Assembly: GCA_022494885.1 (NCBI GenBank)
Contig: JAGVSM010002689.1
Span: 124,001 to 188,000, forward strand
DNA length: 64,000 nucleotides
Origin: Micrasema longulum
Taxonomy: Eukaryota > Arthropoda > Insecta > Trichoptera > Brachycentridae
Direction: 5' to 3'
Numbering within the stretch: the first letter of the stretch is position 1; every line of letters starts with the position of its first letter. A program made the position numbers and the translations under genes. Shown here piece after piece: positions 21,196-33,874 of this stretch. Under the pieces are notes generated by a model. It saw only the letters and a list, made by a program, of their open reading frames with translations, was not told where the DNA came from and searched no databases.

Positions 21196-23230
21196 TTTTT
21201 TTGCATTTTAAAATTAAAGTAGCCATAAAGTCGAAAACTCACTTGTCTGGAGATCTGGTTTTATTCACACACATAACTGTATTATTAATCCACTCGGATA
21301 AACAGTAAATTTAAAACATAAATACTTATTGAAATACATTAAATTTCAAATCAAGTCACGGTTAACATATTTTATCCATTAACTTATTGTGGCTTTATTA
21401 TTATATAATAAAAATAATTAAAACTACATTATAAAAATATAAAGAATAATTATCCAAACAAAACATTGAATAATTTAAAAAATAATAGAATAAAAATTGT
21501 AAAAAGGTACAAACATAATTTAGAAAACAGAATTGCAAATCAAAATAATTAGAAAAAAATAGCGATAAGCACATGATAACTTAAGAATAGGAACTACTCA
21601 TAACTAGTTACAAATACAATATACAAAAAAATAGAAGTATTATACTTAAGTTATTATAAAATAAGACTAAAATATAATAATGAAGATAATAAAAACTATG
21701 TTGAATAAATTAAAGTTATTGTTACAATAACGCAACAACAAAAGACACGTCATTTTATTTATTTATGATTTATTAAGTTAGTTCATAAAATATACCAATT
21801 TTTAATTACACTACAATTTAATATCAAAATTTATTAAGAACGTATTTTTTAAAATTATTAATTAATGTTTCAAGGCGTTTAGTATTTTTTATTAGTTGAA
21901 ATCCCATGTACAATTAATTTTGTGACTGTTTGTCTCCTAGCTTCATTTTTTGCATATTGTTCCCTATTTTGTAACACAATGATAGTGTGTTTTAAAATTC
22001 AATTAGGTTCTTCTAATTATATTAGCGCTTTTTTTGATTTTATGTAGAAGTCCTAATAAGTCGTCTGCGTAAACGTTATTTTTTATCATTGTGTCACCGT
22101 GAATTTTGTCATTCACTAATACATATGTACGAGTATATACCTACCGTACTATGGAACTCGTCGTACATTATTCATTAAGTGTGTATCAGTTAAATTTGAA
22201 AATAAAATGCTTTATTCAGAATACAGTTTTGAAATTTAACATACTTTTAAAAAATACAATTTTTAACATTTCTTGATTTGAATTTCAACAAAAGGGTTAA
22301 AAAAAATTTACCAAGCTCTTTCTTGTATCATTTTTCATATAATTACAAGTTTTAAACTATTATTTTTTTATACTTACGCACCCACACACACACACCCTCT
22401 CTCTCATTCATTCCCACACGCGCATGTAACCTCTCCCTCATTCATTCACGCGTTCACGCATACACAGATTCACCTACACATGAATACAAACGTCACACAC
22501 ATACAATTACGTAAACTCTTTTCTTATATATTATGTATCATTAGATTTACAGTGGATTTTTTTAATCCTCTATTATTGTTAATATTTGTCTACTTATTTT
22601 GTTAATGTAATAGCTGTAAAAATCCCAAATAAAATAAAATATTATGTTAGAAAGCAGTGGTCTTTATTTCATAATAACAAATTTCTGTTCCAGTATTTTA
22701 TTGGAAACAAATGAAAAATAAAAATTGGTTTTGAATGCGGTAAAGAATATAAACAACGTTAATAAAAGTGGAAATAAATGTCATAATACGTAAGCTCGTA
22801 TCGGAAGAGTCGTAAATCATATCGCATCGATTTTTCCACAAAATAAAAGTTTCAAAATATAAAAACTTGTATCCAACTAAATAAATTTAGTATGTAAGGT
22901 GGATTATTTCCAAAAGGCAGAAAATTTACAAACTTTTGTTGTGTTTGTTTCAGGTTTAAGTATTTGAAGGACCTTAATCGCTTATTTATGAATTCTGATA
23001 TAAATTTATTTTCAGTAATATTCTCATTGCCTTATTTTGTGAGGTTTGAATATTTTTATATTTCCCTTCATTACATAAACACCACTCTTTATATATATCA
23101 CATTTCTGAATCGTTTTATGAATATTTTTTTTTTCAAACTCTTTTCAGTTTAAGTGATGCAGAGGGGCGTTTATTTGGTATTTTTAGTGACACGTTATAA
23201 TTAATCACCCACTTAGTCCAAAGTCAAAAT
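21196..23230. other. AT-rich stretch with a CA/CT simple repeat
   Basis: No gene is recognised in about 2 kb. A CA/CT-rich microsatellite-like tract (cacacaca, ctctctctc) lies at about 22378-22505. Confidence 0.5.
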
Positions 23231-23496
23231 TAGTCAGCCTCGTGGTGTAATGGTCAGCGCATTTGCCTACTATGCAAGAGGTCATGGATTCTATTCCTGA
23301 CAGGGTAAGTATAAAATATTTATTCAAAAGGGCGTTTTCTCACTAAAATATTTCACAGTCCCTGGACTGGTACATGAAGCGTAAGACTGATCATCTTATT
23401 TTCATGTAACAAAAAAGAAGATCAATATACGTTGCGATTGGTGTACCAATGCAGTGCACTATGCAGCATTAGGTGCGGATAGGGAATGATGATGAA
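23231..23496 (+). repeat. tRNA-derived SINE, family S2, near full length
   Basis: The tRNA-like head (23231-23310) has A-box-like TGGTGTAATGGTCAGCGC and B-box-like GGATTCTATTCC. The body contains 'cagtccctggactggtac', 'gactgatcatctta', 'gcgattggtgtacc' and 'aggtgcggatagggaatgat', ending in a (GAT)n-type tail. The body is shared with copies at 33875, 58653 and 62577. Confidence 0.8.
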
Positions 23497-23561
23497 GTCG
23501 AACGACTTTTTGGTGGAACCAAATATTCAAGGGCAGGTTTATTTTCTTTTATATTATTTAC

Positions 23562-24365
23562 CATAGAATTAAGAATAGTCCAGAAACCGCATAGGCACAT
23601 CAAACAGAAGGCGATTAAATTACTCATAAATGAGTAATTTTACGTTTTGACCCATTAGTTTCTTTGTAGACGTCGCTCAGTACGCAACTCCTGATTTGAA
23701 TTGAACTATGCCGTGTTGTGTCTTATGAAAGTGTAGAAATACTGCTAAGATCTTAAAGAAACACTAAGGAATCACATTCCACGTGTAATAAGCAAACGAA
23801 TATTTAAGTAGCAAATGCATTTATTAAAAATTGAATTATTTTTCTATCTGTCAGACTGTCGAAGAAACAAAATGGAAATTTTGTTAGTGTTGCCAGGGTA
23901 AAAAATTTGTTTACCCTACTTTGCTCATCTAATGCAAGAACTAATGAAAATTGGACCTTGGATTAAACAACGCCGTGGGGAACATTTGAACGACATTATG
24001 TTTAAAACATCAAATTTTATTTAACGTGATAAAAAAATATCCGTTTTATATCAAATAAAATTTGTTTTATATTTTAAGTTTAAAGTTCATAAATTCCATT
24101 ACACATATTTAATGACCCCTTACTTATCTACTATGTTGTGTCATTCTATGTTTCCGCGTGCACAATAAAATTTTTGATAAATTGACAGATTGCTTTTTTT
24201 TACCTTTCATTTGTGTAATGATTTTTTTTTTCCCATCAAGCAACACTTCGCGGCGACATCACGAATGCGCGCGGCAAAAGTAGGCCATAGTGGGAGGATT
24301 ATCGGACACAGTCAGATGTATTCAAATATGATTCTACGCTCCTTCCTGACTATTCTTACTTCTTG
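23562..24365 (+). mobile_element. hAT-like MITE, copy 1
   Basis: The left end is CATAGAATTAAGAATAGTCC and the right end is a decayed complement ('gactattcttacttcttg'). The flanking 8-mers ttatttac and ttattttt agree at 6 of 8 positions. Internal sequence matches the copies at 28753-29549 (opposite orientation) and 31404-32102. The 8-bp duplication is clear in copy 2 and points to hAT. No coding sequence. Confidence 0.75.
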
Positions 24366-25330
24366 TTATTTTTATTTATTTATTATCTTTTAAAAGTCAC
24401 TATCAAGTATTTAGCAGGTATTTTTCATGCAATTGAATATATTCCACGTAAATGACGGTTTGCGGGAATATTGACGAGAGATCATTGAACAACCTCGGAA
24501 TTACGAATTTTATGTTCATTCTCCGAAGTAATTTGTATTCGGGGACGACCATGTACGACCAGGGAACCCTCAGTTTTTATTCTAGTGTTAAGAGTGCGGA
24601 AAACTCTTTTGATATTCTAAATGAACCATGTGATCGTCAACAAATTTGGTGTCACAAAGTTGTGTTACCAGCAAGACATTTTAGTTTTAAAAATATATAC
24701 CTTCGCCCATATGTTATGCTATTAAGAACAATCCCCTTTACAGTCTCATCTGAATATAATAAATTTTACCCGTGTGAAACTGGAAGGTGAGACCCCAAAT
24801 ACGCACTCCGTAAGTTATAATGGATTTAATGAGCGATTCAGTGCCGACCGTTTATTTTTGTGGAGAACAGCTTACAATATTGAAAACAAATAAAAATGTG
24901 AAAGGGTACATACTATTAATTGTGAGTGTGGTTGCTAACTATCTCACCAGGTACAACCTGTTCTAATATAGCCAGCAATTACTCCTCGGATATTTTTTTA
25001 TACATTAATAAAAAAATAAACAAAAAACATATTAAATATAAAGTCTTATTAGAAAAAATGCTCATCTTATCATGTTACATTAGAAGGTCGTCCAACTGTT
25101 TTTTATTTGGAGGCATCAGCTATTGTGTAATAAATATGTTTAAATAGGAATAAGTATTTATACTTTATATTATATTTTTCATATTGAGAACGTGTTTTAA
25201 AACTAATTTTTCATCAAAATATATTCCAAAATACTTTATTATATAAACAAAATTTATGGCTTTATTTTCAAAATTATTATTGTTTCCTTGGATATTTTTT
25301 TTTGCCCAATTTCCATCATGTTTTGTTTTG
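24366..25330. other. AT-rich stretch without recognised genes
   Basis: A 112-codon open frame (24452-24790) has no recognisable domain, so I do not call it. Confidence 0.4.
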
Positions 25331-25388
25331 GAAGAATTTATTTTTAACTCATTATTATAACAAAATAACGAGTTAAAAATAAATTCTT
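25331..25388. repeat. 19-bp inverted repeat at a family P insertion edge
   Basis: 25331-25349 (gaagaatttatttttaact region) is the reverse complement of about 25370-25388. The second arm lies inside the insertion and the first in the flank, spanning the left 13-bp direct repeat TCATTATTATAAC (25349-25361). Confidence 0.7.
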
Positions 25389-25743
25389 TAAATATAGGCA
25401 GAATGATGAATGTTACACAGTGTGTAAAGTGGCCACTTAAACCAGCCATTGATAGGTCATAAGCCCTGTAGATGCCTAGACTTCTAAATAACCTTCTCTT
25501 AAATGTTCTTCATCTCCGTTGTAATATGTTAATATAAACAGCTCCCCCAGGGAGTTGAATCCAGTCCTTGTCTACAAAAATTTGGACAAACTCAAAATAC
25601 TGTTGATAAATTACCTGGTCCATGAAGAAGTACAGAAATTGAAAAAATTACATTTTCAGGCGTTGCCTAGTATGTAGGTGAAATAATTCAATAGATGAAT
25701 AACCTTCTCTTAAATGTTCTTCATCTCTGTTGTAATATGTTAA
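25389..25743 (+). repeat. Family P tandem copy with 13-bp target duplication
   Basis: A sense unit runs through 'tctccgttgtaatatgtt' and 'caaactcaaaatactg', then through 'acctggtccatgaagaagta' into the start of a second unit ('ttttcaggcgttgcctag'). This jumps to the conserved terminus at 25743. The insertion (from 25362) lies between direct repeats TCATTATTATAAC at 25349-25361 and 25744-25756. Confidence 0.8.
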
Positions 25744-25756
25744 TCATTATTATAAC

Positions 25757-26159
25757 TTTTAACTTCTTTCAAATATTTTCTTAATTAAAATTAATCTTAT
25801 TTATTACTGTATAATAATTACGATCTGATATTTAAACAGGCGCACCATCTGCAAATAGTTTCATTCTACAATATTTTAGAGATTCACTAATGTTATTTAC
25901 ATAATATATGATAAACAACAAAGGCTCGGGGTACTTCTTAAATATTTTCCATTGGATTTGAAATAATATTATTACCTTTCGATATTTGAGATCTGTTATT
26001 TAAGTAGCTTATTAATTTAAGACATTTTCTCTTATTCCCGTTTGTTTTATTTTTTATAGTAGTTTTGCTCTATCGAAAGTCTCAAATGATCTTTTAGCAA
26101 CAAGAAAAAACACGAATTCATATTTATTTTTGTCAATTTCTTATTTCCAATTTTTTATT
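25757..26159. other. AT-rich stretch without recognised genes
   Basis: Nothing recognised; it borders the 3' end of the LINE on the minus strand. Confidence 0.4.
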
Positions 26160-27420
26160 TTTTTTAAAAAAGTTTTATTCATTTGAACAAATAAGTAACA
26201 TACATAATTGTATTTTTGTTCCCGCAAAGCCAAAGCTTGTCTGCGGGTTACATTACATTTTTTTTTTTAAATTTATAAGTAAGTACATAGTTTAATAATA
26301 ATTAAAGAATAAAATATATTTATACACTTAAGTTTCACTTGCTGTTTAATAATTTTTTGACTATTTTTTTTAATGAAATTAGGTTTTTTTCTTCACGATT
26401 TTCAGCTGGTATTAAATTGTACAGTTTTGGTACTACACTACCCATTGTTCTGTCACCATAGTAGTTTTTCTGTCGTGGTACCATCAGCTGCTGTGCTGAT
26501 ACTTGTCGGGTCATGATCTGGTGGTTTATTTTGGATTTAAAATTGCAATCGAGGAAATGATCTGTCATTATCTTATACTGACACTGTTTGTTAATTGGCA
26601 AAACGTTAACAAAATCAAATAATATTTTATTGTTGCCTTTTGCCTCATTTTTTTATTTTTACAGGTACGATAATTTTTAAAATTTGTACCTGTAAGTTCA
26701 AGACTCCGTATCCGTATAAGATTTAAAACTTAGTCCCCATATTCTTAATCCATATTGAATAATTGGGTCAACTAGCCCCAAGTAAACTAGTCTCAGCACC
26801 GGGTATGGTATGTATGGTTTGAAATGGTACATGTTAAGTAGGCAAACTCTTAGCTTATTGCAAACTGTTTTTATCTGTTCTTTCCAATTAAAAGTGGAAT
26901 CTATAATAAAACCTAAATACTTATATTTTGATACGTGATCTATTTTTGTGCATTTGCAGTCTTGTAGATTGATATGCAAACATTCGTGAGTGTGTGCATA
27001 TATTAACAAATCTTCTTTTGGTCTATTATATGGGGACGTAATGTGTAACGCTTTCGTTTTTTTTTTATATTTATTGTTAGGCTATAATCATGTGACAATC
27101 TTAAAACTTGATTAAAATCCGATTGCAGTTTTTGCTGCGCGTCTATTTGTGAGTCTCCAATAGCAACAATTGCCGTATCATCTGCAAACTGATAGCACAG
27201 TGAGTGTTGTATGACATTTGCCATAGAGTTACAGTATATCAGGTATTCTAGGGGACCAATTACTGACCCCTGGGCTACTCCCGTTTTTACTTGTACTTTT
27301 TTGCTGAATATGTCTTGTATTTTCACAATTATATTTCGATTATTGAGATAGTTAGCGAGTAGTTCTTTATACTTTCCTCTGATCCTGATTATCTAACTGT
27401 ATCAAAAGCCGTTGCGCATC
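26160..27420 (-). pseudogene. Decayed non-LTR retrotransposon (LINE), 3' half of the reverse transcriptase ORF
   Basis: Read on the minus strand from 27420: TAFDTV (RT motif A) with a following stop, then KTGVAQGSVIGPL (motif B region, about 27285-27250) and YQFADDTAIVA (motif C, FADD at about 27194-27171). After a frame change near the poly-T run at 27054-27064 come SKYKYLGFIIDSTFNWKEQI (about 26920-26860) and PVLRLVYLGLVDPIIQYG, then a C-terminal part ending at 26335. The 3' untranslated region has a hairpin (26221-26247). It is a 5'-truncated element of the jockey/CR1 kind (clade not certain), inactivated by frameshifts and stops. Confidence 0.85.
26221..26247 (-). other. Hairpin in the LINE 3' untranslated region
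   Basis: On the minus strand CCCGCA pairs with TGCGGG and, inside it, AAGC with GCTT around TTTG. LINE 3' hairpins can be recognised by the reverse transcriptase; that role is inference. Confidence 0.45.
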
Positions 27421-27990
27421 ATTGATTATTTCTAAATTTTTGATTATTTTTTAAAAATTACATTAATTTTGTCCAGAAATTCAAAAAGTTTATTTGTACA
27501 ATATATGCCATTGGTTGTTTGTATTTTTGAAGAGTCATTGCTAAATCAGTTAATATTTTTTGAACTGAAAAACATTCCACGATTATCGCCAATGCTAATC
27601 ATTTAATTGATAAAACCAATTTTCACAGAATTCAAATAAATTACGTAAACCCTGTTTAATGAAGACTGGCCCTAAATTGTTTGTTCACATAAGTCAGACA
27701 TCTCAACCACTTATGGGGGTGGAAATCTGATTGCGTTATGTTTTATGGGGACGCCTACAGGCTGTAGGCAGACGAAGAGGCGTCGGCGACGCGGTGGCGA
27801 CGCCGAATGCCTGTGTTTTGGGCTGTATAGACATTTATCGTTTTCTTGACTTTTATTGTATGTACTCGTACACTCAAATGTATTTTTATGATTTCAGAAT
27901 AGTTTCTACGTATAAATTACAAACGCATTACAAATTTAAAAAAATGAAATTACAAAGCATACGTTTTAAAATACTCTAGCACTAGACACT
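27421..27990. other. Stretch without recognised genes
   Basis: A short GC-rich patch (about 27745-27815) contains repeated 'gacg' and 'ggcga' motifs. No gene is supported. Confidence 0.4.
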
Positions 27991-28083
27991 AGAGCGTAAG
28001 ACTGATTATCTTACTTTTATCTAACAGATGATTAAGATATACATGATTTAGTGCTCTATGTACCACCGAGTGCTAATAGGGAA
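27991..28083 (+). repeat. SINE family S2, 3' body fragment
   Basis: 'gcgtaagactgattatctta', 'ttagtgctctatg' and 'gagtgctaatagggaa' correspond to the body of S2 at 23390-23485. The tRNA head is missing. Confidence 0.6.
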
Positions 28084-28752
28084 GTACAAATTATATTCAA
28101 AACTCGCATGCTGTTGAAAATTATAAGAATTACTAAATTAATCATTTTTTTTAAAGGAATAACCCGCTGAGCCTCTATTACTGTTTACACAGAACTGTTT
28201 CTTTATCTGTTAGTCCTAGGTTGTTCGCAAATTAAATTATTTGACGCTCTTGTATTTATTTTATGTATATTGTAGTTGAAATTAAATTTTATATCGGTCT
28301 TTATTTTATTATTTCTCACTTCAAATATCATTTTTACCTTTTCTGAGTAAACGAATTCATCTTAATTGAGAATTTTTGTTATTCTATATAAATCTGTGGT
28401 TCTAGTATATTTATTATAATCAAATGTTACTTTAAGTGCTTTTTTCATTGTTCTTTAAATTGATATTAGCAATTGTTTCAATAATTAAACCAACTACCAA
28501 TATAAAATGTCAGGTTTAATAAAAAAACTAATTTAATCATTATATTTTCACAGGCAGAAACAAGTGCGAATATTAAAGTCGTTCGGGCTACCTATTAAAG
28601 TTAATTATTTGTCAATTACCTAAAACGTTTAATTAAAATTAAAATAACCATCCTATTCTCACAGCTTAAACACACCGAAACTTTGAAGCAATAAGGATGA
28701 GAATAAATTATGTACCACTATCGTCTCATTTTCATCATTTCTATATCAAACA
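28084..28752. other. AT-rich stretch without recognised genes
   Basis: Nothing recognised. Confidence 0.4.
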
Positions 28753-29549
28753 CATAGAATTAAGAATAGTCCAAAAGGAGCGTAGAAGCATATTTAAATA
28801 CATTAGACTGTGTCCAATAATTCCCCCACTATGCCCCACTTTCGCCGCGTGCATTCGTGATGTTGCCGCGCGATGTTGCATGATGGGAAAAATATAATTA
28901 TAAATCAAATGTAAGGTAAAAAAAGGCAATCTGATAATTTTTCTAAATTTTTTTTGTGCACGCGGAAATATTGATTGACACAAAAGAGTAGGTAAGTAAA
29001 GGGTCATTTAATAAGAGTAATTGAATTAATGAACTTAAAATTTAAAACAAATTTTATTTTACATAAAACGGATATTTTTATATCATATTAAGTAATTTTG
29101 ATGTTTTAAAGAAAATGTCGGTCAAATTTCCACCACAGATGTGTTTAATCCGAGATACAATTTTTATTAGTTCTCTCATTAGATGAGCAAAGTAGGGAAA
29201 AAAATTTACTACCCTGGCAACACTAACGAAACGTTCATTTTGCTTCTTCGACAATCTGACATATGGAAAAATAATTCAATTTTTAAGCAATGCATTTGCT
29301 AGATACACATTCATTTGCTAATAACACATGAAATGTGATTCCATCCTGTTTTTTTAAAGATCCTAGCAGTATTTCTACACTTTCAAAATACACAACACGG
29401 CATAGTTCAATTCAAATCAAGAGTTGCGAGCTGAGCGACGTCTACAAAGAAACTAATGGGTCAAAACGTAAACTTACTCATTTATGAGTAGTTTAGTAGT
29501 CTTCTGTTTGATGTGCGTATGCGGTTTCTGGACTACTCTTAATTCTATG
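28753..29549 (-). mobile_element. hAT-like MITE, copy 2 (perfect 8-bp target duplication)
   Basis: The ends are CATAGAATTAAGAATAGTCC and its near-exact inverted complement (one difference in the first 20). It is flanked by ATCAAACA at 28745-28752 and again at 29550-29557. The 8-bp duplication supports hAT. The internal order is reversed relative to copies 1 and 3. 797 bp, no transposase. Confidence 0.85.
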
Positions 29550-30570
29550 ATCAAACATGTATAGAATATGCTAATTAGACGCATCAAATCTCAAGTGTTA
29601 ACATTATTTGCTTATAACAAATGTAAATTGTCTGAGATAAATGATACAATTTGTATTGCTTCTTGTATCTGTTGAGCCTAAGGAAACTCATGAATACATT
29701 ACCCACTTATTTGTGCGCATTCGTATCGGCTAAGTTACTCGTAATACAAGCAACGTTTGCAACATCTGATTAACGAATAAGACAACAAAAAACGCTGAAA
29801 CTAAAATTTATTTATTTGAGTATCAGCTAAATGACATAAACAGTTTCTTGATACTATTGCAATAAATGATTTTAATACTTTGATAACCGGCCGAGTACAC
29901 AAAGAATTTACCCTGTGCCCGACCTATTTTTGTGAAATTTTATGCTTTGTGAAGAGTTTCTTAACCCTTTAATTGCTAAGCAGTTTTTTTAGAATATAAT
30001 CAGAAATGCTAAAACTCATATTAATTTTTAAAATTGTAAGGAATACGTTGTTTTACAAACACACTTCTCTTTTAAAAATGTATAACTAATTCTTAAAAAA
30101 ACTTTCATTTCAACTACCGCTAGTTCACGTATACTTTTGTAATGGCTGTTTCTGTGGTAGCAAGCGCGGTATACAATCCTTCACTAGGTGGAGGATGGAA
30201 CAGTTCAACGCCTTTAAAAAACAGTAACTAGCAAAATAAAATCAATTAAGTTATAATTTTGTTATATATTTTAAATGTTTTATACCACAGACGGGAAAAT
30301 GCAACAGCAAGTTACTGATTTTATTGACCTTTTTGAGGATTATGACGTCAGCATCAATCTGGTTATACAATAACGAAATATCGTTGTTTAGCAGTCTAAG
30401 GATTAAACGTGTCACAATTATGAAAATACTAAGTTAAATCAATTCTAACTTCTCACATTTATTTGAAACAATTTAATATGTCACTTTTGTATGATAGTTC
30501 TGCCATCGTTGGTCTTTATGGAGAGCCACATTGCAATGTTAGCACATATACCTACAGCGTCTTTTTTTGT
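29550..30570. other. AT-rich stretch without recognised genes
   Basis: Nothing recognised. Confidence 0.4.
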
Positions 30571-30800
30571 GCTTTATATCCCGAAGCCGTGTAAACACGT
30601 GATTATAATAACCCCGCAATTTGTCTCGGTCCCGTGTTTTCACGTAGTTTACCAGCAGCGAAAAAGTACTAATAAAAGTCACTAGATGTCAATAAAATGC
30701 ACTTTTTTGAACAGCTGGTAAATCACTTAAAAACACGGGACTGGGACACAACGCGTGGTTATATAATCACGTGTTTACACGGCTCCGGGATACAAAGTGT
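30571..30800. repeat. Long inverted repeat (foldback MITE-like)
   Basis: The left arm 30571-30656 and right arm 30714-30800 are near complements over about 86 bp, sharing 'gccgtgtaaacacgtgatta' and 'tcccgtgtttt', with a 57-nt spacer. It would form a strong RNA or DNA hairpin. The termini and target duplication are not clear. Confidence 0.75.
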
Positions 30801-31403
30801 TTATAAATAACTCAGATAAATGTTTTCTTCGTCGTTCTTTCCTGATTTATTTTTAATATTCAACCGTAAAAAATAATTACTTTGGTGGAATTATTGCTTA
30901 AAGTAATATCTTTTAACCAACCAAAAAGTAGTGGTCAAAAGAAGGATTCGGCAAAGGGTTTTTTATTAAATCAAACGATACATGAATAAATTAAAAAAAC
31001 ATACGTTTTTTGAATGGGGAGATAAAGCATGCACAAATATACCTAACAAAAGTAACATATGATATAAGTCTTAAAGGACGAGGAATGTGGGATTAGGGTT
31101 TGGTTATGAAGGAAACAGGAAGAAGAACCAGAAAAGAGAAGGAATAAAATATATTTGTTTTTAATAAAAAATAAAGGGAGGTTAGGATTCTAAGGAAATA
31201 AATAGTAATGTTTTTTAACGTAGATAATAATTTATTCATTCAATTACTCTACCTTGCTAAGGGTTAAAGAAAAATCTGCTAAATTAAGAAAATTACAGGA
31301 CACTAATGTTTTATGCTTTGCCAATCTGATTTTTTTTTTGTTAAATGAGTATATCTCATATTTAGAAGCAGAAATGAATTGTTGACTTAGTAAATATTGA
31401 CAT
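30801..31403. other. AT-rich stretch without recognised genes
   Basis: Nothing recognised. Confidence 0.4.
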
Positions 31404-32102
31404 CATAGAATTAAGAATAGTCCAGAGACCGCATACGTGCGTCAAATAGAAGACGGCTAAATTACTTTTAAAGGAGTTGTTTTACGTTTTGACCCATTAG
31501 TTTCTTTACAGACGTTGCTCAGTACGCAACTCCCGATTTGAATTAAACTATGCTATGTTGAGTCGTTTTATGGTATAAATATACTGCTGGGATCCAAAAG
31601 AAACAGGATGCGATCACATTTAATGTGGAAGTAGCAAATGCATGTGTAAGTAGCAAATGTGTTACTAAATTTCATTCTTTTTCCATCTGTCGGATTATCA
31701 AAGAAAACAAAATAAACATTTTGTTAGTGTTGTCAGAGTGGTCAAATTTTTTACGCTGCTTTACTCATCAAATATTATTTAACATGACATAAAAAGATCC
31801 GCTTTTGGTAAAATAAAATTGGTTACTTTTTTAAAGTTCAACTTCATTAATTACTCCTTTTAAATGACTGTTGTGTTAATCAATGTTAACTCGTGTACAA
31901 TACAATTTAAGAGAACTTTAAAAAAATATATATAATTATCTTACATTTGTGTTATGATTTTATTTTTCGCAATCTGGCAACATTACGAGGTGACTTTACG
32001 CATGCACGCGGCGAAAGTGGGACAAAACGGGGGGATTTTGGATACAGTCCAATGTATTCAAATATGATTCTTCGCTTCTTCTGTATTATTCTTAATTCTA
32101 TG
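31404..32102 (+). mobile_element. hAT-like MITE, copy 3
   Basis: It starts CATAGAATTAAGAATAGTCC and ends with the complement 'attcttaattctatg'. The flanking 8-mers attgacat and gttgacgt agree at 6 of 8 positions. Internal blocks ('gttttgacccattagtttctt', 'gggacaaaacggggggatt') match copy 1. 699 bp with internal deletions; no coding. Confidence 0.8.
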
Positions 32103-33874
32103 GTTGACGTATAGTTTTCGATGTGTTATGTTTTTTTTTTTATTAAAGTTAATTAGTAATTTTTTATTTCAATTTCTTTCTGATTTTTCTTTATTTATTA
32201 AAATGAAAACCATGAAATCAATTTACATAAAAAAATTCGTGTCTGAGTAAGCTGAGTCGTAAGCTGAGAAAATTTCAAGCACCCCCATCAAATTTATGAT
32301 GAATATTATATTATATTACTTTTAAAAACATACATCATTAAATGTATTTACTGTATTTTGTTTTTATGCATAAATTAAAAAATATTTAAATCTATTTTCA
32401 TTAATATAATTATTATTATGAATGATTACGTTAATCAGGGAATACACATTGCTGTCATATTTTTTCATATTTTATTTACATATCATCCGAAGACTAAAAT
32501 GTAATATTTATGTTTTAAATTAATAAATAAATAAAAAAATAGATTAAATGAAATCAGTACAGATACATTGTTATTCTGAGATCGCTAACTCATCAATTGA
32601 AATGTTAGCAATTTTTCACATTTTAAAGGGCATTTTTTTATTTTCAATGTTTTTTTTACAAAAATGGAAACAGTACTTACAACACAAACCAATGTTGGGT
32701 TTTTTTATTTGCAAAAAGTAATAAAATTACCAACAGTAATTTGAAACAAAATAATAAAACTCAATATTGGATTAAATACTGCATTACTTACATATTGTAA
32801 AATATTCAGTATTTAGTAAACATAAAAATTAGTATTATACATTATAGGTGTAAGAAGCCGATAGAATTGTTTGCTTCGATATAAAAACCGTAAAACAGAT
32901 ATTTTTAAAAAAAACATCGGTTCTTTAATCTACTGATTGATTCCCAAACTCAATTCAATCAAATGGATTCCTTGACAAAACGCCGCGCCGTGTTGTTTTC
33001 GATATAATTTTTTTCAACAAAATAGTTAACTTTAAAGTAGATAATCTTCTCAATAAAATAGAAATAAATCCGGGATTGAGAACACTTAGACATCGGGATA
33101 TATTCAAACTGCCTTCATTTTCAAGCAATGGAAATGCAATTTACCATACACAATTTGCCTGCTTGTGTCGGGAAAATAACAAATACTGCTGAAATAGCAA
33201 GATAGATTGATATTAAATTAATTTTCCCTACCTTTAAGAAAATCTGCAATTAATAAATTTAAATCAACAATGCTTAATAAAATATGTGTTTTTTGGGTGA
33301 TCCCGTGTGTATTGGATTTGTTCCGACGTTTCGGCTATAAAAGGGTAAACTGTGTGTTTTTTAGAAATAATATGTGTTTATATACTAGTAATTTGTACCG
33401 TGTTGCAGTCGGCAGCAGGCACATTTCATGTCATTTTTGTAGTGTGTAGTACTGGGAACCATATTAACTTCAATTTCAACCCGTCGCGTCGTCTTTGTTT
33501 GCGTTATTTGGGTGTTTGTTTATAAATTACCCCTTTTATTTTTTTGCGCTGTAATTTCAAGGTTCATGCAAAATCTCTGTTTCCAGAGCGAAAAGATGTC
33601 CTGTGTCTATAAATTGTTCCGCTATTGAAGAACGCCAAAATAGATCCAACTTACTTGGGATCACTCAAAAAGATACGTATTGAAATAAATAACAGGGAAA
33701 ACCTACGCACTTATATAATTTTTTACAAGTACACTTGTATAACTTACTGTACAAAAAATATTATTTTCCAATACACTTAAATGTCAAATGCCAAACGTAA
33801 TTCTATCTGTTCCGTGTAATTTAATAATTGAAGACATTTGCATGTGGAATTTTATTTCGTAATTTTTACAATTT
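32103..33874. other. AT-rich stretch without recognised genes
   Basis: I see no gene, TIR element or SINE in about 1.8 kb. Confidence 0.45.

Noticed and set aside
23231..23310. Possible functional tRNA gene
   Set aside because: The B box is degenerate, the T-stem does not pair properly, and the same head with the same body recurs as a SINE.
24452..24790. 112-codon open frame
   Set aside because: No recognisable motif and no neighbouring gene or element that would explain it; such a length is expected by chance somewhere in 64 kb.
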